Source: Antribacter soli
Lineage (GTDB): Bacteria; Actinomycetota; Actinomycetes; Actinomycetales; Cellulomonadaceae
Direction: 5' to 3'
Length of the DNA stretch: 64,000 nucleotides
NCBI RefSeq assembly: GCF_021568775.1
Contig: NZ_JAKGSG010000040.1
Span: 62,001 to 126,000, forward strand
The notes beneath the pieces were generated by a model that searched no databases, was not told the DNA's origin, and saw nothing but the letters and a program-made list of their open reading frames with translations. Positions 17,818-25,595 of this stretch are shown one piece after another. The position numbers and the translations under genes are program-made. Numbering within the stretch: the stretch's first letter is position 1; each line of letters begins with the position of its first letter.

Positions 17818-18192
17818 GTGCCCACCGGCAAGGTCAAGTGGTTCGACGCCGAACGAGGTTTCGGTTTCATCGCCAGCGAGGACGGCGGCGAGGTGTTCCT
17901 GCACGCCTCCGCGCTGCCCCAAGGCGTGGTGCCCAAGCAGGGGGCCAAGGTCGACTTCGGCGTGGCCGACGGGCGCCGCGGACCGCAGGCGCTGGCCGTG
18001 AAGCTGCTGGATCCGGCGCCGTCCGTCGCGAAGGTGAAGCGGATGGCGCCGGACGACATGGCGGTCCTGGTGGGCGACCTGATCCCCACGTTGGAGAAGG
18101 CGATGGAGCAGCTCAGCCGCGGCAAGTACCCCGCGAACTCCGCCAAGCTTGCCCAGGCACTGCGCAAGGTCGCGGACGACTTCGACGCCTGA
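17818..18192 (+). CDS. Cold-shock domain protein with C-terminal extension
   Basis: A 124-residue protein: residues 1-65 are a cold-shock domain (GKVKWFDAERGFGFI, VFLHASAL), and residues 70-124 are an extension predicted to be helical (MAPDDMAVLVGDLIPTLEKAMEQL ... KLAQALRKVADDFDA). This is the longer actinobacterial type, not a plain CspA. The start is GTG at 17818; homologous cold-shock domains begin at this point. It is divergent from the helicase-associated gene and is followed after 32 bases by the DUF3027 gene, so it is likely the first gene of the DUF3027/sacsin-like operon. The extension may mediate a partner interaction; this is inference. Confidence 0.92.
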   Translation: MPTGKVKWFDAERGFGFIASEDGGEVFLHASALPQGVVPKQGAKVDFGVADGRRGPQALAVKLLDPAPSVAKVKRMAPDDMAVLVGDLIPTLEKAMEQLSRGKYPANSAKLAQALRKVADDFDA

Positions 18193-18224
18193 GTCCGCTC
18201 AGGCCCAGACATGAAGGCCCGTAC

Positions 18225-19091
18225 ATGGTGACGACGACTGCCGAGCCGGCCCTCCGGTCCCTGACACGGCGGGTCACGGCGCGCGTGAGCCGCGACGCCG
18301 TGCTGAACGGTGCCCTGGAGATGGCGCGCGCCGCGGCCCAGGAGGTGGCGGAGCGGCCCGAGGACGTCGGCGAGCACCTCGGCACGCTCCTCGAGGGCGA
18401 GCGGGTGGTCTCCCACCGGTTCGCTGCGACGATGCGGGGCTACCGCGGCTGGCACTGGACGGTGACGGTCGCGCGCGTGCCGCGCGGACGCACCGCCACC
18501 GTCAGCGAGGTGGAGCTGCTGCCCGGTGACGAGGCGATCCTCGCGCCGGCGTGGCTGCCGTGGGCGGAGCGCCTGCGCCCGGGCGACATCGGCTCGGGCG
18601 ACGTGCTGCCGTTCCGCGCCGACGACCCGCGCCTCGAGCCCGGGTACACCCCCGGAAGCGACCCCGAGGCCGACATCGTCGCGATCGAGGAGCTGGCGCT
18701 CGCCCGCGCCCGCGTCCTGTCGCCGCGGGGCCGTGACGAGGCCGCCGAGCGCTGGTACCGCGGTTCGCGCGGGCCCACCGCGCCCGTGGCCGTCGCAGCC
18801 GCCGCAGAGTGCATGACCTGCGCGTTCCTCGTGCCGCTGTCCGGGTCGCTCGGGCAGCTCTTCGGGGTCTGCACGAACGAGTGGTCGCCCGACGACGGCC
18901 GCGTCGTCTCGCTCGACCATGGGTGCGGCGCCCACTCCGAGACCGACGTTGAGCCGCAGCCGAGCGAGTGGCCGGACGCCGCGCCGCTCATCGACGAGCT
19001 CCAGCTGGAGGTCGTGGCGAACGCACAGCCGGCAGACGCCGGAGCCACGGGCGACGAGGCCGACGCGCCGGGCCGCGACGCGACCCTGTGA
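18225..19091 (+). CDS. DUF3027 family protein
   Basis: A 288-residue protein of an actinobacterial family of unknown function. The N-terminal half is helical, followed by a beta-rich part with GYRGWHWTVTVARVP and LLPGDEAILAPAWLPWAERLRPGD, which is the characteristic DUF3027 block. The C-terminal part has cysteines in CMTCAFLVPLSGSLGQLFGVC and a third/fourth ligand pair in SLDHGCGAHSE, an arrangement that looks like a zinc-binding site. The ATG at 18225 lies 33 bases after the cold-shock gene. Its TGA overlaps the GTG of the next gene (GTGA), showing tight translational coupling with the sacsin-like ATPase. The coupling suggests the two proteins work together. Confidence 0.88.
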   Translation: MVTTTAEPALRSLTRRVTARVSRDAVLNGALEMARAAAQEVAERPEDVGEHLGTLLEGERVVSHRFAATMRGYRGWHWTVTVARVPRGRTATVSEVELLPGDEAILAPAWLPWAERLRPGDIGSGDVLPFRADDPRLEPGYTPGSDPEADIVAIEELALARARVLSPRGRDEAAERWYRGSRGPTAPVAVAAAAECMTCAFLVPLSGSLGQLFGVCTNEWSPDDGRVVSLDHGCGAHSETDVEPQPSEWPDAAPLIDELQLEVVANAQPADAGATGDEADAPGRDATL

Positions 19092-22000
19092 CCGCCGACG
19101 TCTTCGGCACCGCCGCGCTCCGGCGCGCGGTCGTCGAGGCGTGGCTCGCGTCCCCGACGCGCCTGCGGGAGGACGCCAACACCGAGGAGGACCACGCGCG
19201 CGGCTACTACCGCGACCGCGTGGTCGTCGAGCTCGCGCAGAACGCGGCGGACGCCGCTGCCCGCGCGGCCACGCCCGGTCGGCTGAGGCTCCGCCTCGAG
19301 CCCGTGGCCGACGTCGGGTCGCTCGGCGACCTTGGCGACCTCAGCGTGGCGGGATGGCGCCTCCTCGCCGCGAACACGGGCGCGCCTCTCGATGCCGAGG
19401 GCGTGGCGTCGCTGGCGTCGCTGCGCGCGTCGGCCAAGAGCTCCGGTCCCTCCCACCACGGGCACGCCTCCGGCGGCTCCGGTGGATCGGACGCACCTAC
19501 CCACGGCGCAGAGGCCGGGCCTGTGGGGCGGTTCGGCGTCGGGTTCGCCGCCGTGCGTTCGGTGTCCGACGACGTCACCGTCCGCTCCCGCGCCGGCGGC
19601 GTCCGGTTCTCGCTGGCCGCGACCGAGCGGGTGCTGAGGCGCCTCGCCGAAGGGATGGCTCCCTACGCCGTCGCCTCCGGGACCTCGCACGTGGCGACCG
19701 GCGAGCACGCGCCGCCGCCCGGGACGAGCGCGGACCGAGGCGGGGTGCCCGCCTGGGTGAGCTCCGCCGTCGTGCAGCGGGGAAGCGCCCTGCCTGTGCT
19801 TCGCCTGCCGTTCCCCGCGCCTGCGACAGGGGCGGACGAGCCGGACACCGTGGTCGAGCTGGTGCTGCGGGACGACGCCGCCGTCGCGGCGGTGCGCGCC
19901 CAGCTCGCCGCCCTCGACGACGCGCTGCTGCTCGCCCTGCCCGCGCTGACGGAGGTCGTCGTGGAGGCCGCGGGGGAGCGGCGCGTGCTGCGCGACGTCG
20001 GCGACCGGCGGCTCGTGCATCGCGCGTCGGGCGGGCTCGACGTCGACCCGGACCTGCCCCTGGAGGCGCGCCGGCAGGATTGGTCCGTCCTGTGGGCGCT
20101 TCCTCGCCCGGGCGCCATCGACGTCTCGGGCGGCTTCGGCGAGGGTCCGGGCCCCGCGGGCGCCCGTCGGGTGCCGGCCGTGCTGCACGCGCCGACGCCG
20201 ACCGACGTGCCGCTGTCGTTCCCCGCGCTGCTCGTGGCGTCGTTTCCCGTCGACCCGGGCCGCCGGAGCGTGCTGCCCGGCGCGACGACGGACCGCCTCG
20301 CCGCCGAGTCCGGACGCGCCTACGCGGCGTTCCTCGGCGAGCTCGCCGAGGGCGGTAGCTGGGTGGGAGACGTGCTCGACCTCATACCGGCCGGCCTGCC
20401 CGCCGGCGAGCTCGACGCCGCGATCCGCGCGGCGGCCGCCGACGCGCTGCGCGACACCGCGCTCCTGCGGGCCGTCGCGCCGGACGGGAAGCCCGCCGAC
20501 ACCGACGCGGACGCCGACACCGACCGCGCTGACGGGGCCTCCGCCGACGCGCCCCTGCGCACCGCCCGCCTGGTCGCGCCGCGCGACGCGCTGCTACTCA
20601 CCGGGCCGCTCGGCGAGGACCCCGCCGTCGCGGCGGCGCTCGCGCCGGCGGCGCCCGACGGGTCGCTCGTCGCCCTGCCGCGCCGGCACCACGCGCTCGC
20701 CCGATCGCTCGGGGCGCGCACCGCGGACCTCGCCGACCTCCTCGACGCCCTGCCCGCCGAGCCCGAGACGGCCCGTGCGGCGTACGAGGCGCTCGCCGCG
20801 CACGTCGGGGACCCGGCCGTGCTGGAGGCGCTCGCGGCGGCTCCGGTGCCGCTCGCCGACGGCCGGACCGCTCGCGGTGCGCGCGGCGCGGTCCTCCTTC
20901 CCGCCGACGCCGGCCGGATGGGTGACCTCGCGCGCGCCCTCGGCCTCCGCGTCGTCCACCCGGCCGCCGCGCACCCGGTCCTCGCGCGCGTCGGCGCTCT
21001 GCCGACGACGCCGCGAGCCCTGCTGGACGACCCGTCGGTCCGCGCGTCGGCCCTCGGCGCCGCCGGGGCGATCCTCGACGACCGCCTGCCGCCCGGCCCC
21101 CGCGTGGGCGCCGAGCCGTGGGCCGACGACGCCGAGCCAGACCCGTGGGCGGTCGTGGAGGCGGTCCTCGAGCTCGTCCGCCTGGCCCTGGCCGACGACG
21201 GTTCCGACGCCGCGTTCCCGTTCTGGCTCGGCGAGCTACCTGTGGTGACCGCGGACGGCGACCTCGCGCCCTTGCGGGAGACCACAGTTCCCGGGTCGTG
21301 GGCGGAGGGCGCGTTCCCGGGCCTGGCGCCGGTCGCGGACGACGCCGTCGGCGCGTGGGGACCCGCCGTCCTGGCCGCCGCGGGCGCGCACCTGGATCTT
21401 GTGGTCTACCGGGTCGTGAACGTCGTGACCCCTGACGCGGGAGAGGAGCCCGGCGAGGACGAGGTGGCCGGCTGGCTCGACGGCTGGGAGGACTACCTCG
21501 ACCATCTCGCCGGGCTGCTGGGCCCCGGGGCGTGGGCGGGCGACCTCGAGGCCGTCGGTGACCTGGACGCGGTCGCCGGGGACGACGACGGCCACGCACC
21601 CACTGACGAACTCGCCCGGCGGTGGCGCGAGGTCCTCGCCCGCCTCGCGGACGACCCGGCAGCTCGCCAGGCGCTCCTCACCCCGGTGCGCTCGCCCGAC
21701 GGCACGGGTTCGGCGCCGTCGTACACGGCGTGGTGGCTGCGCCGCGAGCTCGGCGCGCCGTTCGCGCTCCACCGCGGAGCGCCCCTGCTCCCGCCCGCAC
21801 CGCCGGTGGTGTCCGGCCTCGACGTACCCGTCCTGCGCGCCCTCGGCGGCGTCCCGGACCTCGCGGCGGTCGGGCCGCGTGACTGGCCGGCGGTTCTCGC
21901 CGCGTTGCCCGAAGCTGGAGCCCGCCTCCCGGCAGACGTCGCCCTGGCGGTGTGGTCGGGCCTGGCTGGGCTCGCGCAGAGGGGCCGGCGGGGCGGCACG

Positions 22001-22510
22001 CCGCCGGTGCTCGACCCGCTGCCGGACCGGCTCCCCGCGATGGGTCCGGGCGGTGGCATCACCGTGGTGGACGCGGACGACCTGGTCGTCGCCGCGTCCG
22101 AGCTCGGCGGCCAGCTCGAGTGGGCGGACGGCAACGCGGTCGTCCCCGCACCGGCCGACGTCGCACGGGCCGTCGCCGAGATGCTGGACCTGCCACTGGT
22201 GGGCGACCCGGACGACGTCGGCCGGCTGCGCGCCGACGACGCCGGTGACCCGCGCGACCTCGACCCGCGCGTGCAGGCCCTCGCACCCGGTCTGCCCAGA
22301 ACGTGGCAGGCGCACGACCGGCTGACGGTCGACGGGCGCGAGGTCGCATGGTGGGTCGACCCGGACGGGACCGCGCACGCCACCGGCGAGCAGGGCCTCG
22401 CCCGCGCGCTCGCCGAGGTCTCGGGCGTCGACCGGTTGCTGCTGGAGGCGGCGCTGCGCGAGCCCGGCCGGGCCGGTACCCTCGCGGCGGAACAGGCCTG
22501 GCTGGCCTGA
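19088..22510 (+). CDS. Sacsin/Hsp90-like ATPase-domain protein
   Basis: A 1,140-residue protein. Residues 40-180 hold a Bergerat-type (GHKL) ATP-binding fold: the N box ELAQNAADAAARA, a first Gly motif around ANTGAPLDAEGVASLASL, and the loop GPVGRFGVGFAAVRSVSDDV. This is the N-terminal ATPase type of sacsin and related Hsp90-like proteins. The remaining 950 residues are Ala/Leu/Asp-rich with no recognised catalytic motif, and WWVDPDGTAHAT near the end is a likely strand domain. It starts with GTG overlapping the DUF3027 stop (GTGA). It would be a cytoplasmic chaperone-like or nucleic-acid-remodelling ATPase; no experimental role is known to me. It is followed by the convergent DUF2530 gene. 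Confidence 0.85.
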   Translation: MTADVFGTAALRRAVVEAWLASPTRLREDANTEEDHARGYYRDRVVVELAQNAADAAARAATPGRLRLRLEPVADVGSLGDLGDLSVAGWRLLAANTGAPLDAEGVASLASLRASAKSSGPSHHGHASGGSGGSDAPTHGAEAGPVGRFGVGFAAVRSVSDDVTVRSRAGGVRFSLAATERVLRRLAEGMAPYAVASGTSHVATGEHAPPPGTSADRGGVPAWVSSAVVQRGSALPVLRLPFPAPATGADEPDTVVELVLRDDAAVAAVRAQLAALDDALLLALPALTEVVVEAAGERRVLRDVGDRRLVHRASGGLDVDPDLPLEARRQDWSVLWALPRPGAIDVSGGFGEGPGPAGARRVPAVLHAPTPTDVPLSFPALLVASFPVDPGRRSVLPGATTDRLAAESGRAYAAFLGELAEGGSWVGDVLDLIPAGLPAGELDAAIRAAAADALRDTALLRAVAPDGKPADTDADADTDRADGASADAPLRTARLVAPRDALLLTGPLGEDPAVAAALAPAAPDGSLVALPRRHHALARSLGARTADLADLLDALPAEPETARAAYEALAAHVGDPAVLEALAAAPVPLADGRTARGARGAVLLPADAGRMGDLARALGLRVVHPAAAHPVLARVGALPTTPRALLDDPSVRASALGAAGAILDDRLPPGPRVGAEPWADDAEPDPWAVVEAVLELVRLALADDGSDAAFPFWLGELPVVTADGDLAPLRETTVPGSWAEGAFPGLAPVADDAVGAWGPAVLAAAGAHLDLVVYRVVNVVTPDAGEEPGEDEVAGWLDGWEDYLDHLAGLLGPGAWAGDLEAVGDLDAVAGDDDGHAPTDELARRWREVLARLADDPAARQALLTPVRSPDGTGSAPSYTAWWLRRELGAPFALHRGAPLLPPAPPVVSGLDVPVLRALGGVPDLAAVGPRDWPAVLAALPEAGARLPADVALAVWSGLAGLAQRGRRGGTPPVLDPLPDRLPAMGPGGGITVVDADDLVVAASELGGQLEWADGNAVVPAPADVARAVAEMLDLPLVGDPDDVGRLRADDAGDPRDLDPRVQALAPGLPRTWQAHDRLTVDGREVAWWVDPDGTAHATGEQGLARALAEVSGVDRLLLEAALREPGRAGTLAAEQAWLA

Positions 22511-22527
22511 TGGGCGCTACCGCCCCG

Positions 22528-22950
22528 TCAGGAGCGGGGCGGATCCTCAGCCTTCCGGGCTCTGGCGGACTCTCCCTGGTCCTCGGTGCGGTCCTCGGTG
22601 CGGTCCTCGGCGACGCCTCCGAAGGCGTCCGCGGCGGCGTCTGCGCCGCGCTCCGCCGGGCCTTCTCCGGCAGCCGGCGCGGCCTCGGCTGCCGGCTCCT
22701 CCGGCGGAAACTCCTCCGGGTGCCGTCGCGCCCACAGGAGCCCGAGGCCGCCTAGCCCGATGCCGGCGCCGCACGTCGCGAGGACCCGGACGTCGCCGGC
22801 CCCGGTGAGCAGCAGGACGAGGTTCACGACGAGAGCGACCGCCCAGAGCGTCATGCCGAGCTGGAAGACGGTGCGCAGGTCGGCACGTGGAGGAGGCGGG
22901 CTCGGCCGGCGCTTTTCCGGGTGCGCCAGGAAAGTCGCGAAGGAGGGCAC
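22528..22950 (-). CDS. DUF2530 small membrane protein
   Basis: A 140-residue protein with two membrane segments (TLWAVALVVNLVLLL and VLATCGAGIGLGGLGLLWARR), the pattern of the actinobacterial DUF2530 family. The C-terminal 60 residues are an acidic Glu/Ala/Pro-rich tail with a short repeat (EDRTEDRTEDQ). Function is unknown. It ends 17 bases from the convergent stop of the sacsin-like gene, so it marks the end of the helicase-sacsin group. Confidence 0.8.
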   Translation of the reverse strand: MPSFATFLAHPEKRRPSPPPPRADLRTVFQLGMTLWAVALVVNLVLLLTGAGDVRVLATCGAGIGLGGLGLLWARRHPEEFPPEEPAAEAAPAAGEGPAERGADAAADAFGGVAEDRTEDRTEDQGESARARKAEDPPRS

Positions 22951-23270
22951 GCGGCCAGTCTAGGGAGGCTGACCGCACCGGCGCGGGAGGCGGGCCGCCA
23001 GACGTGCTCGGGCCAACCGGCCGACAGGGTGAAACCCCAGGTCAGAGCCCGGGTGAAACCCCGGGTGAAAGGGCCCACGACTCCTCGCTCCGGCGGCTTG
23101 CGCTCCTAGCATTCCGAGCAGCCGCCCCGTCGACGCAGGACGTCCGTCCATCCCCGGCACGTCCGCCCGTCAGACGGGGCGAGCCCGGTTCCGGAACAAA
23201 TGACCGTTTCGGAATCTATATCGGGATAACCGCCGAGACGTCCGAGCCCCTCCCGGAGAGGACCCTGAGC
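22951..23270. other. Gene-free 320-base stretch before the EPS locus
   Basis: The stretch contains three closely spaced copies of GGGTGAAA (23027, 23051 and 23063), the first two followed by CCCC so that each is a small hairpin. Around 23192-23232 it becomes distinctly A+T richer, with TATATC at 23217, which is the most likely promoter region for the first priming transferase. No coding gene is supported. Confidence 0.5.
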
Positions 23271-24782
23271 GTGACGACACTGGACGAAAGAAGTAGGGCA
23301 CGGCACCTGCTGAGCGGGCCCGTGACGCTTCCCGTGCCCCGAGTCCGAGACGTCCGCCCCGCTGCGCCGGCGCGGACCCGATGGCAGGTCGGCTACCGCC
23401 GCCGCGTGCTGGCGACCGACGCCGTCGTCGTCGTGGCCATCACCGCGATCGTCCACCTGCCGCTTCTGGACAGCCTGCGTGAGGCCCCCGGTTCGGGCCG
23501 CTCGCTGCTCCTCTCCGCCTGCGTGGCGGTGCTCTGGCTCGTTGCGCTGCTGGCCGGTCGGGCCTACGACGAGCGGCTGCTCGGGCGGGGACGTACCGAG
23601 TACCGGCGCCTCGTCGACGCGACGTGGCGGCTCTTCGGGCTGCTGGCCGTGGCGGCCTTCCTCGGGGGCGTCGCGGAGGCGCGCGCCTACCTCGTGGTCG
23701 TCGCCCCGGTGGGACTCCTGGGTCTGGTCACCGCTCGCTACGCCTGGCGGCAGTGGCTGCACAGACTGCAGCTGCGGCGCGAGGGCTGGACCACGAAGGT
23801 GCTGGCGGTCGCGAGCCGCGCGCACGCGGTCCTCCTGATCGAGCGGCTGAACGCGCCGATCGGGCACGGCTACGAGGTCGTGGGAGTGTGCGTGCCGGCC
23901 GGCGACATGGCGTTGGGCGAGGAGATCAACGGCGTGCCGGTCCTGGGCGACGTGAGCCTCGCGGGCGAGGCCGCGGCACTGGTCGGGGCCGACGCGGTCG
24001 TGGTGAGCGGGTCGGACGAGATCACGTCCGAGGACGTCCGCCGCGTCGGCTGGGACGCCGAGCGGGCAGGGGCCGACTTCTTCCTGGCCGCCGAGCTCGC
24101 CGACGTGGCCCCGCGGCGCGCGGCTGTTGCACCTGCGCCGGGGATGTCGCTGGTGCACGTGGCGGCGCCCCGGTTCCGCAGCGCGAAGCTCGTGGTCAAG
24201 CACGTCCTGGACTGGTGCGGGGCGGCCCTGCTCACCGTGCTCGGCGCGCCGGTGATGATGCTGGTCGCGCTGGCCGTGGTGCTCGACGACCCGGGCTCGC
24301 CGTTCTACCTCCAGCGCCGCGTGGGACGCGACGGGCGCTCGTTCAAGATGGTCAAGTTCCGCACCATGCGTCAGGGTGCTGACGGCCAGGTCGTGACACT
24401 GACCGACTCCAACGAGGCTGCCGGCCCGCTGTTCAAGATCCGCAACGATCCTCGGGTGACCCGGCTGGGACGAATCCTCAGGCGGTTCTCGATCGACGAG
24501 CTGCCCCAGCTCTTCAACGTCCTCGCCGGCCAGATGAGCCTGGTGGGCCCCCGGCCCCCGCTCGAGCGAGAGGTTCTGAGGTACTCGTCCCGGATGCGCC
24601 GCCGGCTCCTGGTGAAGCCGGGCCTGACGGGCCTGTGGCAGGTCGCCGGCCGGTCCGACCTGTCCTGGGAGGAGTCGGTCCGCCTCGACGTCTTCTACGC
24701 CGAGAACTGGAGCCTCCTCGACGACGCCCTGATCCTCATGCGGACGGCGCGCGCGGTGGTGTCAGGCCGGGGAGCCTACTGA
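23271..24782 (+). CDS. Polyprenyl-phosphate sugar-1-phosphate transferase (priming enzyme 1)
   Basis: A 503-residue enzyme that starts polysaccharide synthesis by moving a sugar-1-phosphate from a nucleotide sugar to undecaprenyl phosphate. There are four or five membrane helices in residues 45-165, a soluble Rossmann-like linker domain, another membrane helix near residue 315 and the catalytic bacterial sugar transferase domain (RRVGRDGRSFKMVKFRTMR, NDPRVTRLGRILRRFSIDELPQLFNV, MSLVGPRPPLEREV, GLTGLWQVAGRSDLSWEE). GTG at 23271 has GGAGAGG 10 bases upstream and is preferred to longer starts in the same frame. A paralogue with the same layout lies at 28340. It is convergent with the phosphatase gene, with only 3 bases between the stops. 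Confidence 0.95.
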   Translation: MTTLDERSRARHLLSGPVTLPVPRVRDVRPAAPARTRWQVGYRRRVLATDAVVVVAITAIVHLPLLDSLREAPGSGRSLLLSACVAVLWLVALLAGRAYDERLLGRGRTEYRRLVDATWRLFGLLAVAAFLGGVAEARAYLVVVAPVGLLGLVTARYAWRQWLHRLQLRREGWTTKVLAVASRAHAVLLIERLNAPIGHGYEVVGVCVPAGDMALGEEINGVPVLGDVSLAGEAAALVGADAVVVSGSDEITSEDVRRVGWDAERAGADFFLAAELADVAPRRAAVAPAPGMSLVHVAAPRFRSAKLVVKHVLDWCGAALLTVLGAPVMMLVALAVVLDDPGSPFYLQRRVGRDGRSFKMVKFRTMRQGADGQVVTLTDSNEAAGPLFKIRNDPRVTRLGRILRRFSIDELPQLFNVLAGQMSLVGPRPPLEREVLRYSSRMRRRLLVKPGLTGLWQVAGRSDLSWEESVRLDVFYAENWSLLDDALILMRTARAVVSGRGAY

Positions 24783-24785
24783 GGC

Positions 24786-25337
24786 TCACGAGCGCAGGGC
24801 CATCACGATGGGCACGAGGGCGGTCCGGATCTGCTGGTAGGACTCGCGGTACGTGCGCTCGGAGCGTCCGTAGGGGTCGACGACGTCGTCGTCGTGGCTG
24901 CGCCCGGCGTGCCGCGGGCGCTCGAGCAGCGCAGCGGGGACGAGGGCTGCCAGACGTTCCGCGTCGGAGCTGCCGGGAGCCGACCCGGGAGCGAGGGTGC
25001 CGGCGAGCCGGGCGAGCTCGCGCAGGGTGAGGGTGCGGCGCACGGCGGCCGGCTCGCGGTCGACGATCCACGCGCGGTGGGCAATGGTCAAGGCCAGGAC
25101 AAGGTCTGCCCCTCGGATCATCTCGGTGGTGACCTGGCGCGCCACGAACCCGCCGGACCCGAACCCGTCGGCAGTGAGCAGCGCGCCCATCGGCGGCGAG
25201 ATCCCCGCCCCGACCACCGCGTTCGTCCCCGCGCTTGCGACCGCGACGCTCGGGTCGAGCGTTGCGCGCAGCAGCGTCTCGACCGCTGGAGAGCGGCAGA
25301 TGTTCCCGGTGCACACGGTCAGGACGGTAAAGGGCAT
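24786..25337 (-). CDS. Low-molecular-weight protein-tyrosine phosphatase
   Basis: A 183-residue phosphatase. The P-loop CTGNICRS (C9, R15) sits at the very N-terminus, and the general-acid loop is VVDPYGRSERTYRESY near the C-terminus. The length is slightly above the usual 150-165 because of an insertion around residues 105-140. The ATG at 25337 has GGGAGGA 7 bases upstream, which fixes the start; an open frame continues upstream but has no support. Such phosphatases reverse autophosphorylation of bacterial tyrosine kinases (BY-kinases) that control polysaccharide length. Here the kinase is at 29989, so this is its likely partner, although on the opposite strand. Confidence 0.9.
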   Translation of the reverse strand: MPFTVLTVCTGNICRSPAVETLLRATLDPSVAVASAGTNAVVGAGISPPMGALLTADGFGSGGFVARQVTTEMIRGADLVLALTIAHRAWIVDREPAAVRRTLTLRELARLAGTLAPGSAPGSSDAERLAALVPAALLERPRHAGRSHDDDVVDPYGRSERTYRESYQQIRTALVPIVMALRS

Positions 25338-25595
25338 GGAATATCCTCCCAGAAATATGTCTGATTCGCACGGCTCATCGAGAGGCGGCGCGGGAATGGG
25401 CATGGTATTCGCCATTGCGTGTTTCCCGGGTGTTGCGCGCGAGGGCCTCGGCGGTGAATTCATGCCGTGTCTTTCGGCAGGACCAGATGAACCGCCGCAG
25501 GTAACGTAACGGCTACTGTCACCGTTCTCGCGCCGAATCGGGGGATTTCGCCCGGGGTGGTGGCGGACGTTGTCGACGTCGGCGGAGGGGGCCGG

